Below are positions 49,364 to 59,082 of a stretch of DNA of 64,000 nucleotides, in pieces. The DNA is from Alteromonas sp. BL110. Its GTDB lineage: Bacteria > Pseudomonadota > Gammaproteobacteria > Enterobacterales > Alteromonadaceae. Both the position numbers and the translations under genes were made by a program. How positions within the stretch are numbered: position 1 is the first letter of the stretch; each line of letters starts with the position of its first letter. Under the pieces are notes generated by a model. The model saw only the letters and a list, made by a program, of their open reading frames with translations. It was not told the DNA's origin and ran no database searches. The stretch lies in assembly GCF_003443615.1 (NCBI RefSeq), contig NZ_CP031967.1, positions 1,116,001 to 1,180,000 on the forward strand. The letters are read 5' to 3'.

Positions 49364-50620
49364 ATGAATACGCTAAACCAAAACCTTACTCAGCAAGACC
49401 CAGATATCGCCCAATTTATTGCACAAGAAGACGAACGCCAAGAACATCACATCGAGCTAATCGCATCAGAGAACTACACCAGTAAAGCCGTTATGCAGGC
49501 GCAGGGTAGTCAGCTAACGAACAAGTATGCAGAGGGCTATCCGGGTAAGCGTTATTACGGTGGCTGTGAAGCCGTGGATAAAGTTGAACAGCTTGCTATC
49601 GACAGAGCCAAAGCCCTGTTTGAAGCTGATTATGTTAATGTTCAGCCCCATTCTGGTTCGCAAGCCAATACTGCGGTTTACATGGCACTGCTAAGCCCTG
49701 GCGATACCATACTCGGGTTAAGTCTTGATCACGGTGGTCACCTAACCCATGGTGCAAAACCTAATTTTTCAGGCAAGCTATACAATGCCATTCAATATGG
49801 GCTAAACACCGAAACCGGTGAGATTGACTACGACCAAGTAGCAGCCTTAGCTAAAGAGCATAACCCAAAAATGATCGTGGCAGGGTTTTCAGCATATTCT
49901 CGTGTTGTCGATTGGCAAAAGTTTAGAGAGATTGCCGATAGTGTAGGCGCGTATTTGCTGGTAGATATGGCGCACGTAGCAGGTCTTGTCGCAGCGGGTG
50001 TTTATCCTTCGCCAATTAACGCCGCGCATGTGGTTACTACCACTACCCACAAAACACTACGTGGCCCTCGCGGCGGACTCATTATGTGTAAGTCAAACCC
50101 TGAACTTGAAAAGAAGTTTAACTCACTTATTTTCCCGGGAATTCAGGGCGGCCCGCTTATGCACGTTATCGCGGCTAAAGCTGTAGCGTTTAAAGAAGCC
50201 ATGACAGCCGAATTTAAAGCGTATCAAAAGCAAGTGGTTACCAATGCACGCGCTATGGCAGACGTATTTATGAAGCGTGGATTTGATGTGGTCTCTAACG
50301 GAACTGACAACCACATGTTTTTACTAAGTCTGGTTAGTAAGGGAATGACGGGTAAAGAGGCAGACGCTATTTTAAATAGTGTGAATATTACTGTTAATAA
50401 GAATACTGTGCCTAACGACCCACAGTCGCCTTTTGTGACAAGTGGCATTCGGATAGGTACGCCAGCGGTGACTTCTCGTAATTTTAGCGAGGCTGATTGT
50501 GCCCAGTTAGCTAACTGGATTTGCGATGTGTTGTCAGAACCTGAAGACAGTAATCTTATTCAGCAAATAAAAGATAAGGTTGCTACGCTAACTGCTGCCC
50601 GCCCTGTTTACACTAAGTAA
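49364..50620 (+). CDS. glyA: serine hydroxymethyltransferase
   Basis: 418 residues from the ATG at 49364, preceded by AGGAGG; the frame extends upstream to 49244 but the added residues do not belong to the family. It interconverts serine and glycine with tetrahydrofolate. [19 protein letters not shown] and [12 protein letters not shown] are conserved N-terminal segments, [17 protein letters not shown] holds the PLP Lys, and [20 protein letters not shown] is in the C-terminal domain. It sits next to a LysR regulator and may be a regulated or second glyA copy. Confidence 0.95.
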   Translation: MNTLNQNLTQQDPDIAQFIAQEDERQEHHIELIASENYTSKAVMQAQGSQLTNKYAEGYPGKRYYGGCEAVDKVEQLAIDRAKALFEADYVNVQPHSGSQANTAVYMALLSPGDTILGLSLDHGGHLTHGAKPNFSGKLYNAIQYGLNTETGEIDYDQVAALAKEHNPKMIVAGFSAYSRVVDWQKFREIADSVGAYLLVDMAHVAGLVAAGVYPSPINAAHVVTTTTHKTLRGPRGGLIMCKSNPELEKKFNSLIFPGIQGGPLMHVIAAKAVAFKEAMTAEFKAYQKQVVTNARAMADVFMKRGFDVVSNGTDNHMFLLSLVSKGMTGKEADAILNSVNITVNKNTVPNDPQSPFVTSGIRIGTPAVTSRNFSEADCAQLANWICDVLSEPEDSNLIQQIKDKVATLTAARPVYTK

Positions 50621-50631
50621 AATCTAGCGGT

Positions 50632-51111
50632 TTACAAAGAGCGAACTCGTGCATTACAGGTAGCGACCATTACCCGCCACACGAGTTTAGCTCGTTCGTT
50701 AAACTCAATAGTTTGAACGCCCCACGCTTCTTCCATTGCATTTTGCCACACGTCACAGGTTTCGATTGTGTTGCTATACAGTGGCGCTAGCGACAAACTT
50801 ATTCTTAATGACTCTAGCCATTCGGTAAATAGTGGGTCGTGCTGTCCTGTCTTGCGAAGCTGGGATAGCTGAAGCGATGCTTGCAGTTTCATGCCCTGCA
50901 AACGCTTATAAATTTCTCGCGGGTCATCCTGCTGCCCTAAAAGGTGAAGCTCCCTTTCAACATCATAGGCATTGTTCCACTGTATGGACATCGGCTCATC
51001 TTTTGTGCATCCCCACATCGTTATACATACGAAGCAAAGCAACACAAAGCTAATGTATTTGTCTGAATGTAGTGATGGAAATAATTTTACTTTACGCACC
51101 GAATTGCGCAC
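50632..51111 (-). CDS. small lipoprotein of unknown function
   Basis: 159 residues. A hydrophobic N-terminus ends in a lipobox-like CITMWGC (Cys about 35), then a helical soluble domain (NAYDVERELHLLGQQDDPREIYKRLQGMK, SLRISLSLAPLYSNTIETC). It is probably attached to the outer membrane. It is convergent with glyA, with only 11 bp between stops. No family is recognised. Confidence 0.65.
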   Translation of the reverse strand: MRNSVRKVKLFPSLHSDKYISFVLLCFVCITMWGCTKDEPMSIQWNNAYDVERELHLLGQQDDPREIYKRLQGMKLQASLQLSQLRKTGQHDPLFTEWLESLRISLSLAPLYSNTIETCDVWQNAMEEAWGVQTIEFNERAKLVWRVMVATCNARVRSL

Positions 51112-51346
51112 TCCTTTAGCAGCGTCGCTTTTAGTATAGATGAGTCTTAAATGAATACTTAGACTGGTATAAATAATTAAACTAATTTACTACTGCTCGA
51201 AGAAATAAAGCACCAACCGAGGGGTTCTCATGTCTTTAGGCGCTTTCAAGAGATTCGTATTAAATTGCTGAAGTTGGCCGGCTAGCAATAGCAGTAACCG
51301 GCTGGCAAAGGTGGTGGCGAGTAAGGCTGTGTTCTGGGGTTAGTCG

Positions 51347-52618
51347 TTAGCTAAACCACTTCCACCAAACAAATACCAAAAGAAACCCAAACAGGTAAAT
51401 TAGGCCTAGCAAACTGAGTAACTTTACTACCTTATTAGGCGCGGCATCAGGGTGCAGCTTAGTTTGTGCCACCAGCTTATGGTTAAGCCAAGCAAACATG
51501 GGCGTGGTTACAAAAGCTAACGTCATCGCAAAGCCTAACATGGCTAATAAAGCCGACTTGAAAAAGAGCACAATAATAAAGCTGAATATTGCCATGAAAA
51601 GCAATACTGGTGTTACAAGCGTATTGCGGGCGGCTTTACCCTTGTTAAACAATAGCGCAATTGCTTCTGCAACCACTCGCGCATAGCCGTCATATACGGT
51701 TAGCGCCGAGCCGAATATACATAGAAACGCCACTATCGCGATAAGCAGATGCGCCCACTCCCCGATGGTTGACGAGTACATGCTGATTAGCTGGTGAGAA
51801 AAGCCAATACCACTAGTGCTAAGCTCTGTGCCACTACCATACAAAATTAATGCACCTAGCCCCAAAAACAACAGCGCAAGTAATACAGTTACCGCATAGC
51901 CCAAGTTAAAATCGAAAAGGGCCGACTTCGGCGTCACCGCTTGACCTTTACACTGTCGTTTTAACCAAAGAGAAGTAATAGAGGATATTTCAATAGGTGC
52001 AGGCATCCACCCCATTGTTACCACTAAAAAGCCTAATGTGGCGAGCGTCCACGGCGAAGGTTGAGATTCAGCTTGTACCGCTGGCGCGGTATAATTACTA
52101 AGTGCAACGATAAATACTGCTATGGTTGCCACCACAAGCACACCCATTATGCCTTTGGCAATGTTATCGAGTCCTTCAAAATGCCCTGCCAGCAAAATCA
52201 GTAATATAAGCGCTAAAACTACTGAGGCAGACACCGCTATAGCTATTTCAAATGGAATAAAATACGACAACAGACTTGCTGCAAACAGTAACAGTGCCGC
52301 AGCATTGACTACCGATGCGATAGTATTTAAGCATAAGGCAATGGCTAGGTAGCGTTTACCCATCTCTAAATAGCCTTGCTGCAGGGTTTGCTTCGTACTG
52401 ATGGTGTAACTTACGCCTGCCCTGAAAAACGGGTATTTAAGTAGGTTTACCACCAATATGAGAAGCGCTAACTGCCATCCGAACTTTGCTCCCGCCTGAG
52501 TTGAGGCCACCAAATGGCTACCACCTACCGCCGCTGTCGCCATAAGCACACCAGGACCGAGTAATTTTAGTAAGGCGGTAACGCGAGCAAGGAATGGTGT
52601 TTCAGCTGAGTACGGCAA
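51347..52618 (-). CDS. Nramp-related transporter without the canonical metal-binding motif
   Basis: 423 residues with about eleven membrane helices. The fold is Nramp-like (LLKLLGPGVLMATAAVGGSHLVASTQAG in helix 1, and MGWMPAPIEISSITSLW near helix 6). Canonical Nramp metal sites are the DPGN motif of helix 1 and the MPH motif of helix 6. Here the equivalents are AVGGS and WMPAP, so transition-metal transport is doubtful. It may belong to the Nramp-related group with other substrates. It is a single gene. Confidence 0.8.
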   Translation of the reverse strand: MPYSAETPFLARVTALLKLLGPGVLMATAAVGGSHLVASTQAGAKFGWQLALLILVVNLLKYPFFRAGVSYTISTKQTLQQGYLEMGKRYLAIALCLNTIASVVNAAALLLFAASLLSYFIPFEIAIAVSASVVLALILLILLAGHFEGLDNIAKGIMGVLVVATIAVFIVALSNYTAPAVQAESQPSPWTLATLGFLVVTMGWMPAPIEISSITSLWLKRQCKGQAVTPKSALFDFNLGYAVTVLLALLFLGLGALILYGSGTELSTSGIGFSHQLISMYSSTIGEWAHLLIAIVAFLCIFGSALTVYDGYARVVAEAIALLFNKGKAARNTLVTPVLLFMAIFSFIIVLFFKSALLAMLGFAMTLAFVTTPMFAWLNHKLVAQTKLHPDAAPNKVVKLLSLLGLIYLFGFLLVFVWWKWFS

Positions 52619-52710
52619 GGCAACCTCTAAATGGGCATTAGAAAATAGCCGTTAACCATATCAGTTTAATAATCAGCAGAAAAGACACTAAATGATGAGA
52701 AAGCAGCATG

Positions 52711-52750
52711 AATAAAGGTTGCGAACCGCATTTGGTTCGCAACCTTTATT
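52711..52750 (-). terminator. terminator-like hairpin after the solute-binding protein gene
   Basis: AATAAAGGTTGCGAACC (52711-52727) is perfectly complementary to GGTTCGCAACCTTTATT (52734-52750), a 17-bp stem with a 6-nt loop. It lies between two minus-strand genes. Confidence 0.8.
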
Positions 52751-52799
52751 TCAAATTGAAAAGTCGTGGATTAGCACGCGTTTAAAACACGGCTGTGTG

Positions 52800-53597
52800 T
52801 TAGCGTCGGTCAAAATTTACCTTTTTCTGCGGGTGCTGATAATACCCTTCTTTTAACAGTCGCTTGAAGCGAGTTAATTTACCTTCCAACGTTAGCTCTT
52901 CTAGCCCTTTATTGAATAAAGACAAAATAAGCTGGCTATCGCCTTGCCCTTTAGGCACTAACAAATGCGTGGTTACCGTAGAAATAAACGGTTTAATAGG
53001 CATAACATCACGACGGTCGCTGCTGTTAAAGTCTCGCTGTAGCAAATACCAACCGGTAAGTTCATCAATGGGAAATACATCGATATCGCCGTTTATCAGC
53101 GCTTCTAGGTTGGCTTTATCGGTCGCGCGTTCAACTACGCCCTCGTTGCTTTTTATATAGGCGGCAAGCTCATCATTGTATAAATACCCTTCTGTGATCC
53201 CCATTTTTAGGTCTTGCATATCGCTAAGGTCACTCCAACTATCGGGGCCTTTTTCAGCGTTTACGTAGAAGACTAGGCTTTCTGCGCTTATTGGGTTGCT
53301 GTGAAAAAACTCGCTTTCACGAGAGCGTACAAAGTTGCCGTAAGAAACTGCGTCATATTCACCTTTTAGCGTTGCTTCTAAGGCTTCTTCCCACGGTAAG
53401 GATACGAACTCCACCACAACGCCAGTTTCTAAAAATGCATCGGCGATGATATGGTTTATGTAACCTTCGTGCTGCATTTCAGTTGACGTGTAAGGCGCAT
53501 ATTCTGTGGTCGCTATGCGCAGTTTCATCCATGAATGGGCAAAACTTTGCATTGGAATTAGCGCTAGTATAAATGTCGCTATAAGTAGTAATCGCAT
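52800..53597 (-). CDS. periplasmic solute-binding protein (SBP family 3 type)
   Basis: 265 residues. A signal peptide (cleavage near SFAHS) is followed by a two-lobed binding fold. Landmarks are LRIATTEYAPYTS, the second-lobe SAESLVFYVNAEKG, and GDIDVFPIDELTG. Family members bind amino acids or similar solutes. No ABC permease is encoded nearby, and the gene follows a porin by 19 bp. It may therefore be a stand-alone sensor or scavenging protein rather than part of an importer. Confidence 0.85.
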   Translation of the reverse strand: MRLLLIATFILALIPMQSFAHSWMKLRIATTEYAPYTSTEMQHEGYINHIIADAFLETGVVVEFVSLPWEEALEATLKGEYDAVSYGNFVRSRESEFFHSNPISAESLVFYVNAEKGPDSWSDLSDMQDLKMGITEGYLYNDELAAYIKSNEGVVERATDKANLEALINGDIDVFPIDELTGWYLLQRDFNSSDRRDVMPIKPFISTVTTHLLVPKGQGDSQLILSLFNKGLEELTLEGKLTRFKRLLKEGYYQHPQKKVNFDRR

Positions 53598-53616
53598 GTC
53601 AAAGTCCTGTTTTTAA

Positions 53617-54735
53617 TTAGAAGTAAATGCCAAGGTTTATGTTCAACCGGTGGGTGGTTTCTTGTCTGCCGCCTAAATCTAGCCCAACGCCAGGGCCTCC
53701 TGAAAACCACATATTTTTGCCTTGGATACTATCTACATATACAAACAATTTATCCCAGCCAAAGCTACAGCCATTTATCCATTGAGAAGAGTTTTTCCCT
53801 TCATTTCCTTCGCCTTTGGCAACACTGTATTCTGAATAGCAGGTAAGTGATTCTATATGCGTAAATTTATAGGGCACCGAATACACAAGGTTCGCTGAAT
53901 ACGTTTTACCGTCAGCGGCCGCCAGAAATGGAAAGGTAAAAGACGATAGCGCTATACGGTCGTTAGCCTGCCCTTCAGGTGCAGCCAAATCATATTCATA
54001 GTCGATATATTGAAGCTCAACTTTCACGTCACCTTGAGTATGACGCATATGAACAGCATAGGCATTCATATCACCATCATCTAACGTATCTAAGTTTAGA
54101 ATGTTACCGTACTGATACGACACGCCGATGTCGGTAGTCGCACCGCGAATAAAATTCGCTGAGTAGTTGGCACGTAGGTTGTACTGCCCGTCTTCTTTAT
54201 TTCGGTATTCCCCGTCATCAGCCACATCAAATGAGTAACGACCAAACTCGGCTGCGTCATTGTACTCATCATTCATAAAGTAAGCGGCTTGAAAATCCCA
54301 TTTGCCCCAATCGTGATTTATTTTAACCCCAGCATCGTAGTCATCTTCGAAGCCAAGATAATAATTAACTGAAAACCAAAAGTTGTTGCTGGCAAAGGGC
54401 TGTAGACCAAACGGGGTTTGAGTTATACCTGCGGTGATTTCGGTTTGATCATTAAAATGATACGTGAGATCAGCGAAGCGAACGGTATCAAAATCAGTAT
54501 TTTCGTACCAACGGTACTCTGCTTTATAGCTAAACTGGTCTGACTCGCCGGATACGCCAAGCTTGAATGATTCGAACTCAAAACCATCTCTAAACTCGGG
54601 GATTTGCCAATCTTGATGCCCGTAATTAACCCTAACGTGACCGCTTAAATTAAAGGGAAGTTCGTCGGCCTTTATGCCGGTCGAAGCGCACGTAGCAATT
54701 GAAACTAAAGAAAATGCGGATAGTAGCTTGTTCAT
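53617..54735 (-). CDS. outer-membrane porin-like beta-barrel protein
   Basis: 372 residues. A signal peptide (cleavage near IKA-DEL) leads into repeated amphipathic strands with alternating aromatic residues, ending in the C-terminal Phe needed for barrel assembly (LNINLGIYF). There is a short Cys pair near the end (TCYSEY, GCSFGW). It is cotranscribed with the solute-binding protein gene (19 bp), suggesting uptake of the same solute. Confidence 0.82.
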   Translation of the reverse strand: MNKLLSAFSLVSIATCASTGIKADELPFNLSGHVRVNYGHQDWQIPEFRDGFEFESFKLGVSGESDQFSYKAEYRWYENTDFDTVRFADLTYHFNDQTEITAGITQTPFGLQPFASNNFWFSVNYYLGFEDDYDAGVKINHDWGKWDFQAAYFMNDEYNDAAEFGRYSFDVADDGEYRNKEDGQYNLRANYSANFIRGATTDIGVSYQYGNILNLDTLDDGDMNAYAVHMRHTQGDVKVELQYIDYEYDLAAPEGQANDRIALSSFTFPFLAAADGKTYSANLVYSVPYKFTHIESLTCYSEYSVAKGEGNEGKNSSQWINGCSFGWDKLFVYVDSIQGKNMWFSGGPGVGLDLGGRQETTHRLNINLGIYF

Positions 54736-55079
54736 TACTGTTCCTGTATTGAATTTTTGGCGGGAACCCTTTGCTAAAAATTGCCTCTAATAGAGTAAAG
54801 GGGCGTTTAAGCGCTTAAGTATTTCGCGCACCAAAATAAATCCTTCAGTACTAACAATACTGAGCAAACCTTAAAAAAAGATCATTTGTTAAGGTCTGAC
54901 TTCTGTGAATTAAGTTGAGAAATTCCGCCACTCCGATAGGCGGCAGCATTTAAACATTCGCAGCTGAATGTTTAAAGTGAAGTGGAATAAACGTACGGTA
55001 AATAAAGAAGTTTTTGCCGTGAACGTCAGGGTTTATCTAAAATTTGAGCAACACTTTAAATGCAATTATAGGAAAGCCT
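54736..55079. other. intergenic region with hairpins
   Basis: TTTAAACATTC (54949-54959) and GAATGTTTAAA (54966-54976) form a perfect 11-bp stem with loop GCAGCT. CCGCC and GGCGG flank a shorter one just before it. These may be a terminator or attenuator. The porin promoter must also lie here. No gene was recognised. Confidence 0.5.
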
Positions 55080-55334
55080 GTGAATATAGCCTGTCAGCTT
55101 TATGACTACATAGAAATAGCCTGCATGTATAAACTTGAGGTAAGCGCTGTATTAAAAAGTGGGGAGCTAAAAAACGGCAAGGCAATAAATACTGTTATAG
55201 ATAAACGCAGCAATGTGCCCACAGAATGTATACAAATGCGCATTAACGGTAATGTAGAAAACATTGCTCTTAATGAAATCGCTCAACTTCATGCAATAAC
55301 TGATAACCCACATTTCAGCTCGGTGAGCTTTTAG
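55080..55334 (+). CDS. Rof-like protein (Rho-binding antiterminator family)
   Basis: 84 residues from a GTG at 55080, which has AGGAAAG upstream; an in-frame TTG at 55044 lacks a site. The fold pattern CQLYDYIEIACMYKLEVSAVLKSGEL and the later IALNEIAQLHAI follow the E. coli Rof protein (CDDYDNLELACQHHLMLTLELKDG...). Rof binds Rho and inhibits termination. Similarity is by recalled sequence pattern, so the function remains an inference. Confidence 0.65.
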   Translation: MNIACQLYDYIEIACMYKLEVSAVLKSGELKNGKAINTVIDKRSNVPTECIQMRINGNVENIALNEIAQLHAITDNPHFSSVSF

Positions 55335-55379
55335 GTAGTATGCCGAGTTCACTCAACCATTTTTAACTGAACCACATTT

Positions 55380-55769
55380 ATGACACAACACCTTTCGGCG
55401 ATTACCTTCTTTGTAGACGACTACGACAACGCAATTGAGTATTTTACAACGGTTTTAAATTTCAACTTAACTGAAGATAAAGCAACTGGAGAACACTCGC
55501 GCTTCGTATTGGTAACACCACCAAACAGTTCAGCTAGCTTGCTGCTAGCGCAAGCTAAAAACGACGTTGAACTAGCGCTTATTGGTAACCAAGCCGCAGA
55601 CAAGGTCTTTTTAATTTTAAATACCGATAACTTTTGGCGCGACTTTTACGAAATGCAAAGTAAAGGGGTGGTGTTTTTAGAAACTCCCCGTGAAGAAGTT
55701 TATGGTACGGTAGCCATCTTTAAAGATAAGTTTGGCAATATGTGGGATTTGATCCAAACCACTGAATAG
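55380..55769 (+). CDS. VOC-family (glyoxalase/bleomycin-resistance fold) protein
   Basis: 129 residues. The paired beta-alpha-beta modules have AITFFVDDYDNAIEYFTTVLNF and, at the end, VYGTVAIFKDKFGNMWDLIQ, with the metal-type Glu replaced in places. Members include glyoxalase I-like and resistance proteins. The substrate is unknown. ATG at 55380; no operon partner is evident. Confidence 0.85.
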   Translation: MTQHLSAITFFVDDYDNAIEYFTTVLNFNLTEDKATGEHSRFVLVTPPNSSASLLLAQAKNDVELALIGNQAADKVFLILNTDNFWRDFYEMQSKGVVFLETPREEVYGTVAIFKDKFGNMWDLIQTTE

Positions 55770-55857
55770 CACTTTATACAGGTGCACCTTGCTTGTAGCG
55801 CATTTTGTATCACAAGGTTTAATCACCCGCAGTGAAGACGTAGAGGAGAAGTAAAAC

Positions 55858-56169
55858 GTGCAGGCCATGAAACGCTCTATTATTGCAGATGTTGTTGCAA
55901 TAGCGGCGATAGCACTTTTGATCACCACTACCTTTTACTGGATTGAAGCAAGACGTGAGGTCATTATTCTTTGCGACAACTTTACGCCAGGGGTGTCGAA
56001 AAAAAGCGTTGAACGCCAGCTAGGCACCGCAGACTTATTGTTGTGGGATACTGAGTTTGTTGCAAATGGCAGCAAAATTGAAGCATATAGTCCACTGCAC
56101 TTAGGTATCATGAAATGCAGTGTAGAATTTAATAAGCAGGATATTGTGGTGTTCTCTATTGTTGAATAA
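55858..56169 (+). CDS. small membrane-anchored protein of unknown function
   Basis: 103 residues from a GTG at 55858 behind GAGGAGAA. One N-terminal helix (ADVVAIAAIALLITTTFYW) precedes a small periplasmic domain (LCDNFTPGVSKKSVERQLGTADLL ... HLGIMKCSVEF). The domain order resembles small SmpA/OmlA-like folds, where a GxSxxxVxxxLG motif binds partners. This is suggestive only. Confidence 0.6.
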   Translation: MQAMKRSIIADVVAIAAIALLITTTFYWIEARREVIILCDNFTPGVSKKSVERQLGTADLLLWDTEFVANGSKIEAYSPLHLGIMKCSVEFNKQDIVVFSIVE

Positions 56170-56402
56170 TCATACAACCTTCATATATTAAGAGACCATT
56201 GCGCCCTCTAGGTTATAAAAGTGAACCACCTTGGTGCAGCGTTTACATTGCCGCAACACCCTATTCACTGAAGCGCTAAAAGTCGTAAAGGCAAACTTAC
56301 CTTCTTACTTTTATTGCACCGACTTAACTTTTCATCCCGCTGTCACCGAGTGTGCTGTAAACGTATAATTACGCTGTGTCTTCTTAACGCAAACTCATTT
56401 CT

Positions 56403-57116
56403 ATGCAAAAAACAAAACACAGTTTCATCGAGGATGTTTTCGCCCTGATAAGCGCCGGCTTGTTTGTTGCTTTTGGCGTATATCTTTTTCAGTCTCAGGA
56501 TCTAATGGTAGGTGGCGCAGCAGGACTTGCGCTGTTGGGTACTTATGGTTTTGACATGGACTTCGGCTTGTTATTCTTTTTGATTAACCTACCTTTCTAT
56601 ACCCTAGCGTGGACGCAAATTAGCAAGCGTTTCACTATTAACACGTTTATCTCTGTTACCACTGTTTCTGTATTGACCGAGCAAATTCCGGCATTTGTAG
56701 ATATCAGCCACGTTAACCCTTTCTTCGCTGCGGTATTTGGCGGCATTTTAATTGGTGTTGGCATGCTGATGATGTTCCGTCACAGCTCTAGCCTAGGCGG
56801 CGTTGGTATTATGGCCTTTTACTTACAGCAACGCTTTAATATCAGAGCTGGGACTTTCCAGTTAACTGTAGATAGCTGCATATTGCTTAGCGCGCTGTAT
56901 TTTATCTCGTGGCCATTGGTGCTTATCTCGATACTCGCGGCGTTTTGTTTAAATATGGTTATTTCGCTTAACCATAGACCTGAACGTTACTTCCCAGTAT
57001 CGGGCGAAGACAGTTCAGACAAGGCTAAAACAGTATCAAAAAAGGCTGACGCGAAGCGTGTGGATAGCAATGAGCACAGCAGCTTGGAAAGCGAGCTTCG
57101 CGCCCAAAACGGCTAA
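56403..57116 (+). CDS. YitT-family membrane protein
   Basis: 237 residues with five membrane helices. LMVGGAAGLALLGTYGFDMDFGLLFFLINLPFYTLAW and FGGILIGVGMLMMFRHSSSLGGVGIMAFYLQ are the YitT/DUF161 signature regions. A long polar C-terminal tail (about 190-237) is added. The family may act in sugar or anion transport; function is unknown. A strong terminator lies downstream. Confidence 0.85.
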   Translation: MQKTKHSFIEDVFALISAGLFVAFGVYLFQSQDLMVGGAAGLALLGTYGFDMDFGLLFFLINLPFYTLAWTQISKRFTINTFISVTTVSVLTEQIPAFVDISHVNPFFAAVFGGILIGVGMLMMFRHSSSLGGVGIMAFYLQQRFNIRAGTFQLTVDSCILLSALYFISWPLVLISILAAFCLNMVISLNHRPERYFPVSGEDSSDKAKTVSKKADAKRVDSNEHSSLESELRAQNG

Positions 57117-57221
57117 GTTGGTAGTCAGTGCTTATGGTTTTGCGTTTGTTTAAAGACGTAAGCGTCTAAACAGATAGCGCCAAGCTGAAGGTAAACAACA
57201 ACTCACATAAGCAATAAATAA

Positions 57222-57254
57222 AAAGCCCGGTTAGGCGCTACCTAACCGGGCTTT
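57222..57254. terminator. bidirectional terminator
   Basis: AAAGCCCGGTTAGG-CGCTA-CCTAACCGGGCTTT is a perfect 14-bp stem. T-rich sequence is present on both sides, best on the minus strand (TTTTTATTTATTG). It serves the plus-strand gene before it and any minus-strand transcript from 57296-57376. Confidence 0.9.
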
Positions 57255-57295
57255 ATTGTATCTTTTATTTGTATTCCTTGACGCCTACAACAAAC

Positions 57296-57376
57296 CTATT
57301 GCTTCTTTTGAACTGGTCTTGACGGTCGACTAACTACTCCACGATTCACTCTCGGACGAGAAAACGAAGTACGCAT
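57296..57376 (-). CDS. possible 26-residue basic protein
   Basis: ATG at 57376 (minus) is preceded by GAGG at a normal distance and gives a 26-residue, strongly basic peptide (start MRTSFSRPRVNRGVV, end VQKKQ) before TAG. It ends about 40 bp before a strong terminator oriented for it. It has no acidic residue. The gene is too short to be sure; it could be a small RNA-binding protein or chance. Confidence 0.4.
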   Translation of the reverse strand: MRTSFSRPRVNRGVVSRPSRPVQKKQ

Positions 57377-57515
57377 ACAAACCTCACTTATGAGTTGGTG
57401 CTCAGAACAGTTGGAGGCGATATATTCGCCGCAATCCCATAACTAAGCTTTAACAGTAAAGCTCAAATTAGGGGTAAAAGTCTCATTCTTTTAATGAATA
57501 GTGCTTTATTAAATT

Positions 57516-57780
57516 ATACCAATCCGCATAGATCATTGCCCACTCAGAAGGCGCTGGCAAGTTTCCTAGCAAAGCGTGGGAATGCAGGAATGGCTGTTCC
57601 CTTTCAAATTCCCAGAATGTAGCTAGGAAGCTTGCCAGACCTTCCCGAAGGGCGAGTTTAAAATGCCCGTACTCTTTGTTGTGTCACCTTGATGTAGAAC
57701 CACTATACCTGCGGTAACACGCCGCGATTACGAACATTTTAACTCTCGCTGAGTGGGCAATGATCTATGCGGACTGGTAT
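57516..57780 (-). repeat. dispersed MITE-like repeat, copy 2 (inverted)
   Basis: A 265-bp element whose reverse complement aligns with 25352-25615 over its whole length. Shared landmarks include TTCGTAATCGCGGCGTGTTACCGCAGG and the terminal CCCACTCAG blocks. It carries no ORF. It lies between the yitT-like gene and alr. Confidence 0.85.
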
Positions 57781-57817
57781 TGTATAAAGATTGCTCAAAC
57801 TGGCACTGCGTTGATAA

Positions 57818-58894
57818 CTAGAGGTATTTCACAATGCGCGGTACACGCTGAGAAACGCGGGTCATTAATTCGTAGTCGATGGTGTCGGCATTAGCTGCAA
57901 CTTCCTGAACAGGTACATTCTGCCCCCAAAGCTCTACTTCATCGCCCACTGCTACGTTGTCGATATGCGTCACATCAATGGTGATCATGTCCATAGATAC
58001 GCGGCCTACCAAATAAGCGCGCTTCCCCCTAACCATGACTGGCGTACCGTTTTTACAATGTCTAGGGTAGCCGTCGGCATAACCAATACCTACGGTTGCA
58101 ATTTTGCTGGGTTTATTCGCCACCCAGGTTTGCCCGTACCCGACACCCTCGCCTGCCGGTATAGTTCGCACTGCCAATACGCTAGAGCGAAGCGTCATGG
58201 CCGGATACATCTCAACATCAATGTTTTGTGACGTTGAAACAGCCCCCCCGTAAACGCCCACTCCCAATCGGTTCCACGCATTTCGACTTGCGGGCCAATT
58301 TACCGTAGCCGGTGAGTTAGCCACGCTAGTTGGTAAGCCCAGCTTTTCAGCAACCTGATTAAACCCATCGATTTGCGTGGTGGTAAAGTTATTATCTATA
58401 TCGTCAGCGCACGCAAAGTGCGTAGCAATAACCGTGTTATCACTCAATAGGTGTCGATATTTTTCAGTAATCTCTTCGATGTTTGAAAGCGCAAAGCCTA
58501 AGCGATGCATACCGCTATCTACTTTTAACCAAATGTGGGGGCGTTGCTGTTCGGGGCAGCTTTCTAACCAAGCAAGCTGTTCTTCACAATGCATAACTAA
58601 AATGCAGTTATGCTGAAACGCCATTTGGCACTCTTTCGCCTGATGCGCCCCTTCTAAAACAACGATTGGTGCGGTAATTCCCGCATCGCGAAGGGCAACA
58701 GCTTCTTCGATAATAGCTACAGCAAAACGCGAAGAAACATGCTGAAGAATACGCGCCACATTTACGGCTCCATGACCATAAGCGTCGGCTTTGACCACAG
58801 CCATAGATTGACTAGATGGCGCTAAAGCGGCAAGGGCTTTGAAATTATGTAAAATGGCGTCAGCATGAATAATAGCTTGCGTTTGTCGGCTCAC
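57818..58894 (-). CDS. alr: alanine racemase
   Basis: 358 residues. It makes D-alanine for peptidoglycan. The PLP Lys is in AVVKADAYGHGA (about 35) and the catalytic Tyr is in GVGYGQTWV (about 255). RVSMDMITIDVTHI and YELMTRVSQRVPR close the C-terminal barrel domain. It is divergent from murQ. Length matches proteobacterial Alr/DadX; which of the two it is cannot be told without the rest of the genome. Confidence 0.95.
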   Translation of the reverse strand: MSRQTQAIIHADAILHNFKALAALAPSSQSMAVVKADAYGHGAVNVARILQHVSSRFAVAIIEEAVALRDAGITAPIVVLEGAHQAKECQMAFQHNCILVMHCEEQLAWLESCPEQQRPHIWLKVDSGMHRLGFALSNIEEITEKYRHLLSDNTVIATHFACADDIDNNFTTTQIDGFNQVAEKLGLPTSVANSPATVNWPASRNAWNRLGVGVYGGAVSTSQNIDVEMYPAMTLRSSVLAVRTIPAGEGVGYGQTWVANKPSKIATVGIGYADGYPRHCKNGTPVMVRGKRAYLVGRVSMDMITIDVTHIDNVAVGDEVELWGQNVPVQEVAANADTIDYELMTRVSQRVPRIVKYL

Positions 58895-59082
58895 TGAAAA
58901 ACACGTTCCTTAAATGTTTAATGGGGAAACATATAAAGCCTAAGTGTACCACGAGAAGCGCATTTGGGGCGCAGGATTAATATTGAAAAACCTGCTGGCT
59001 AACGCAAGGTTTCTTATGGTTTAAAATACCGTTATGCTTTGCGCTCGCTTATTTTAATCATTTCGTTGCTTCAAGGTTTAAC

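Noticed and set aside
51160..51200. Possible third copy of the dispersed repeat (GACTGGTATAAATAATT)
   Set aside because: Only the last few bases of the terminal repeat are present; no body sequence follows.
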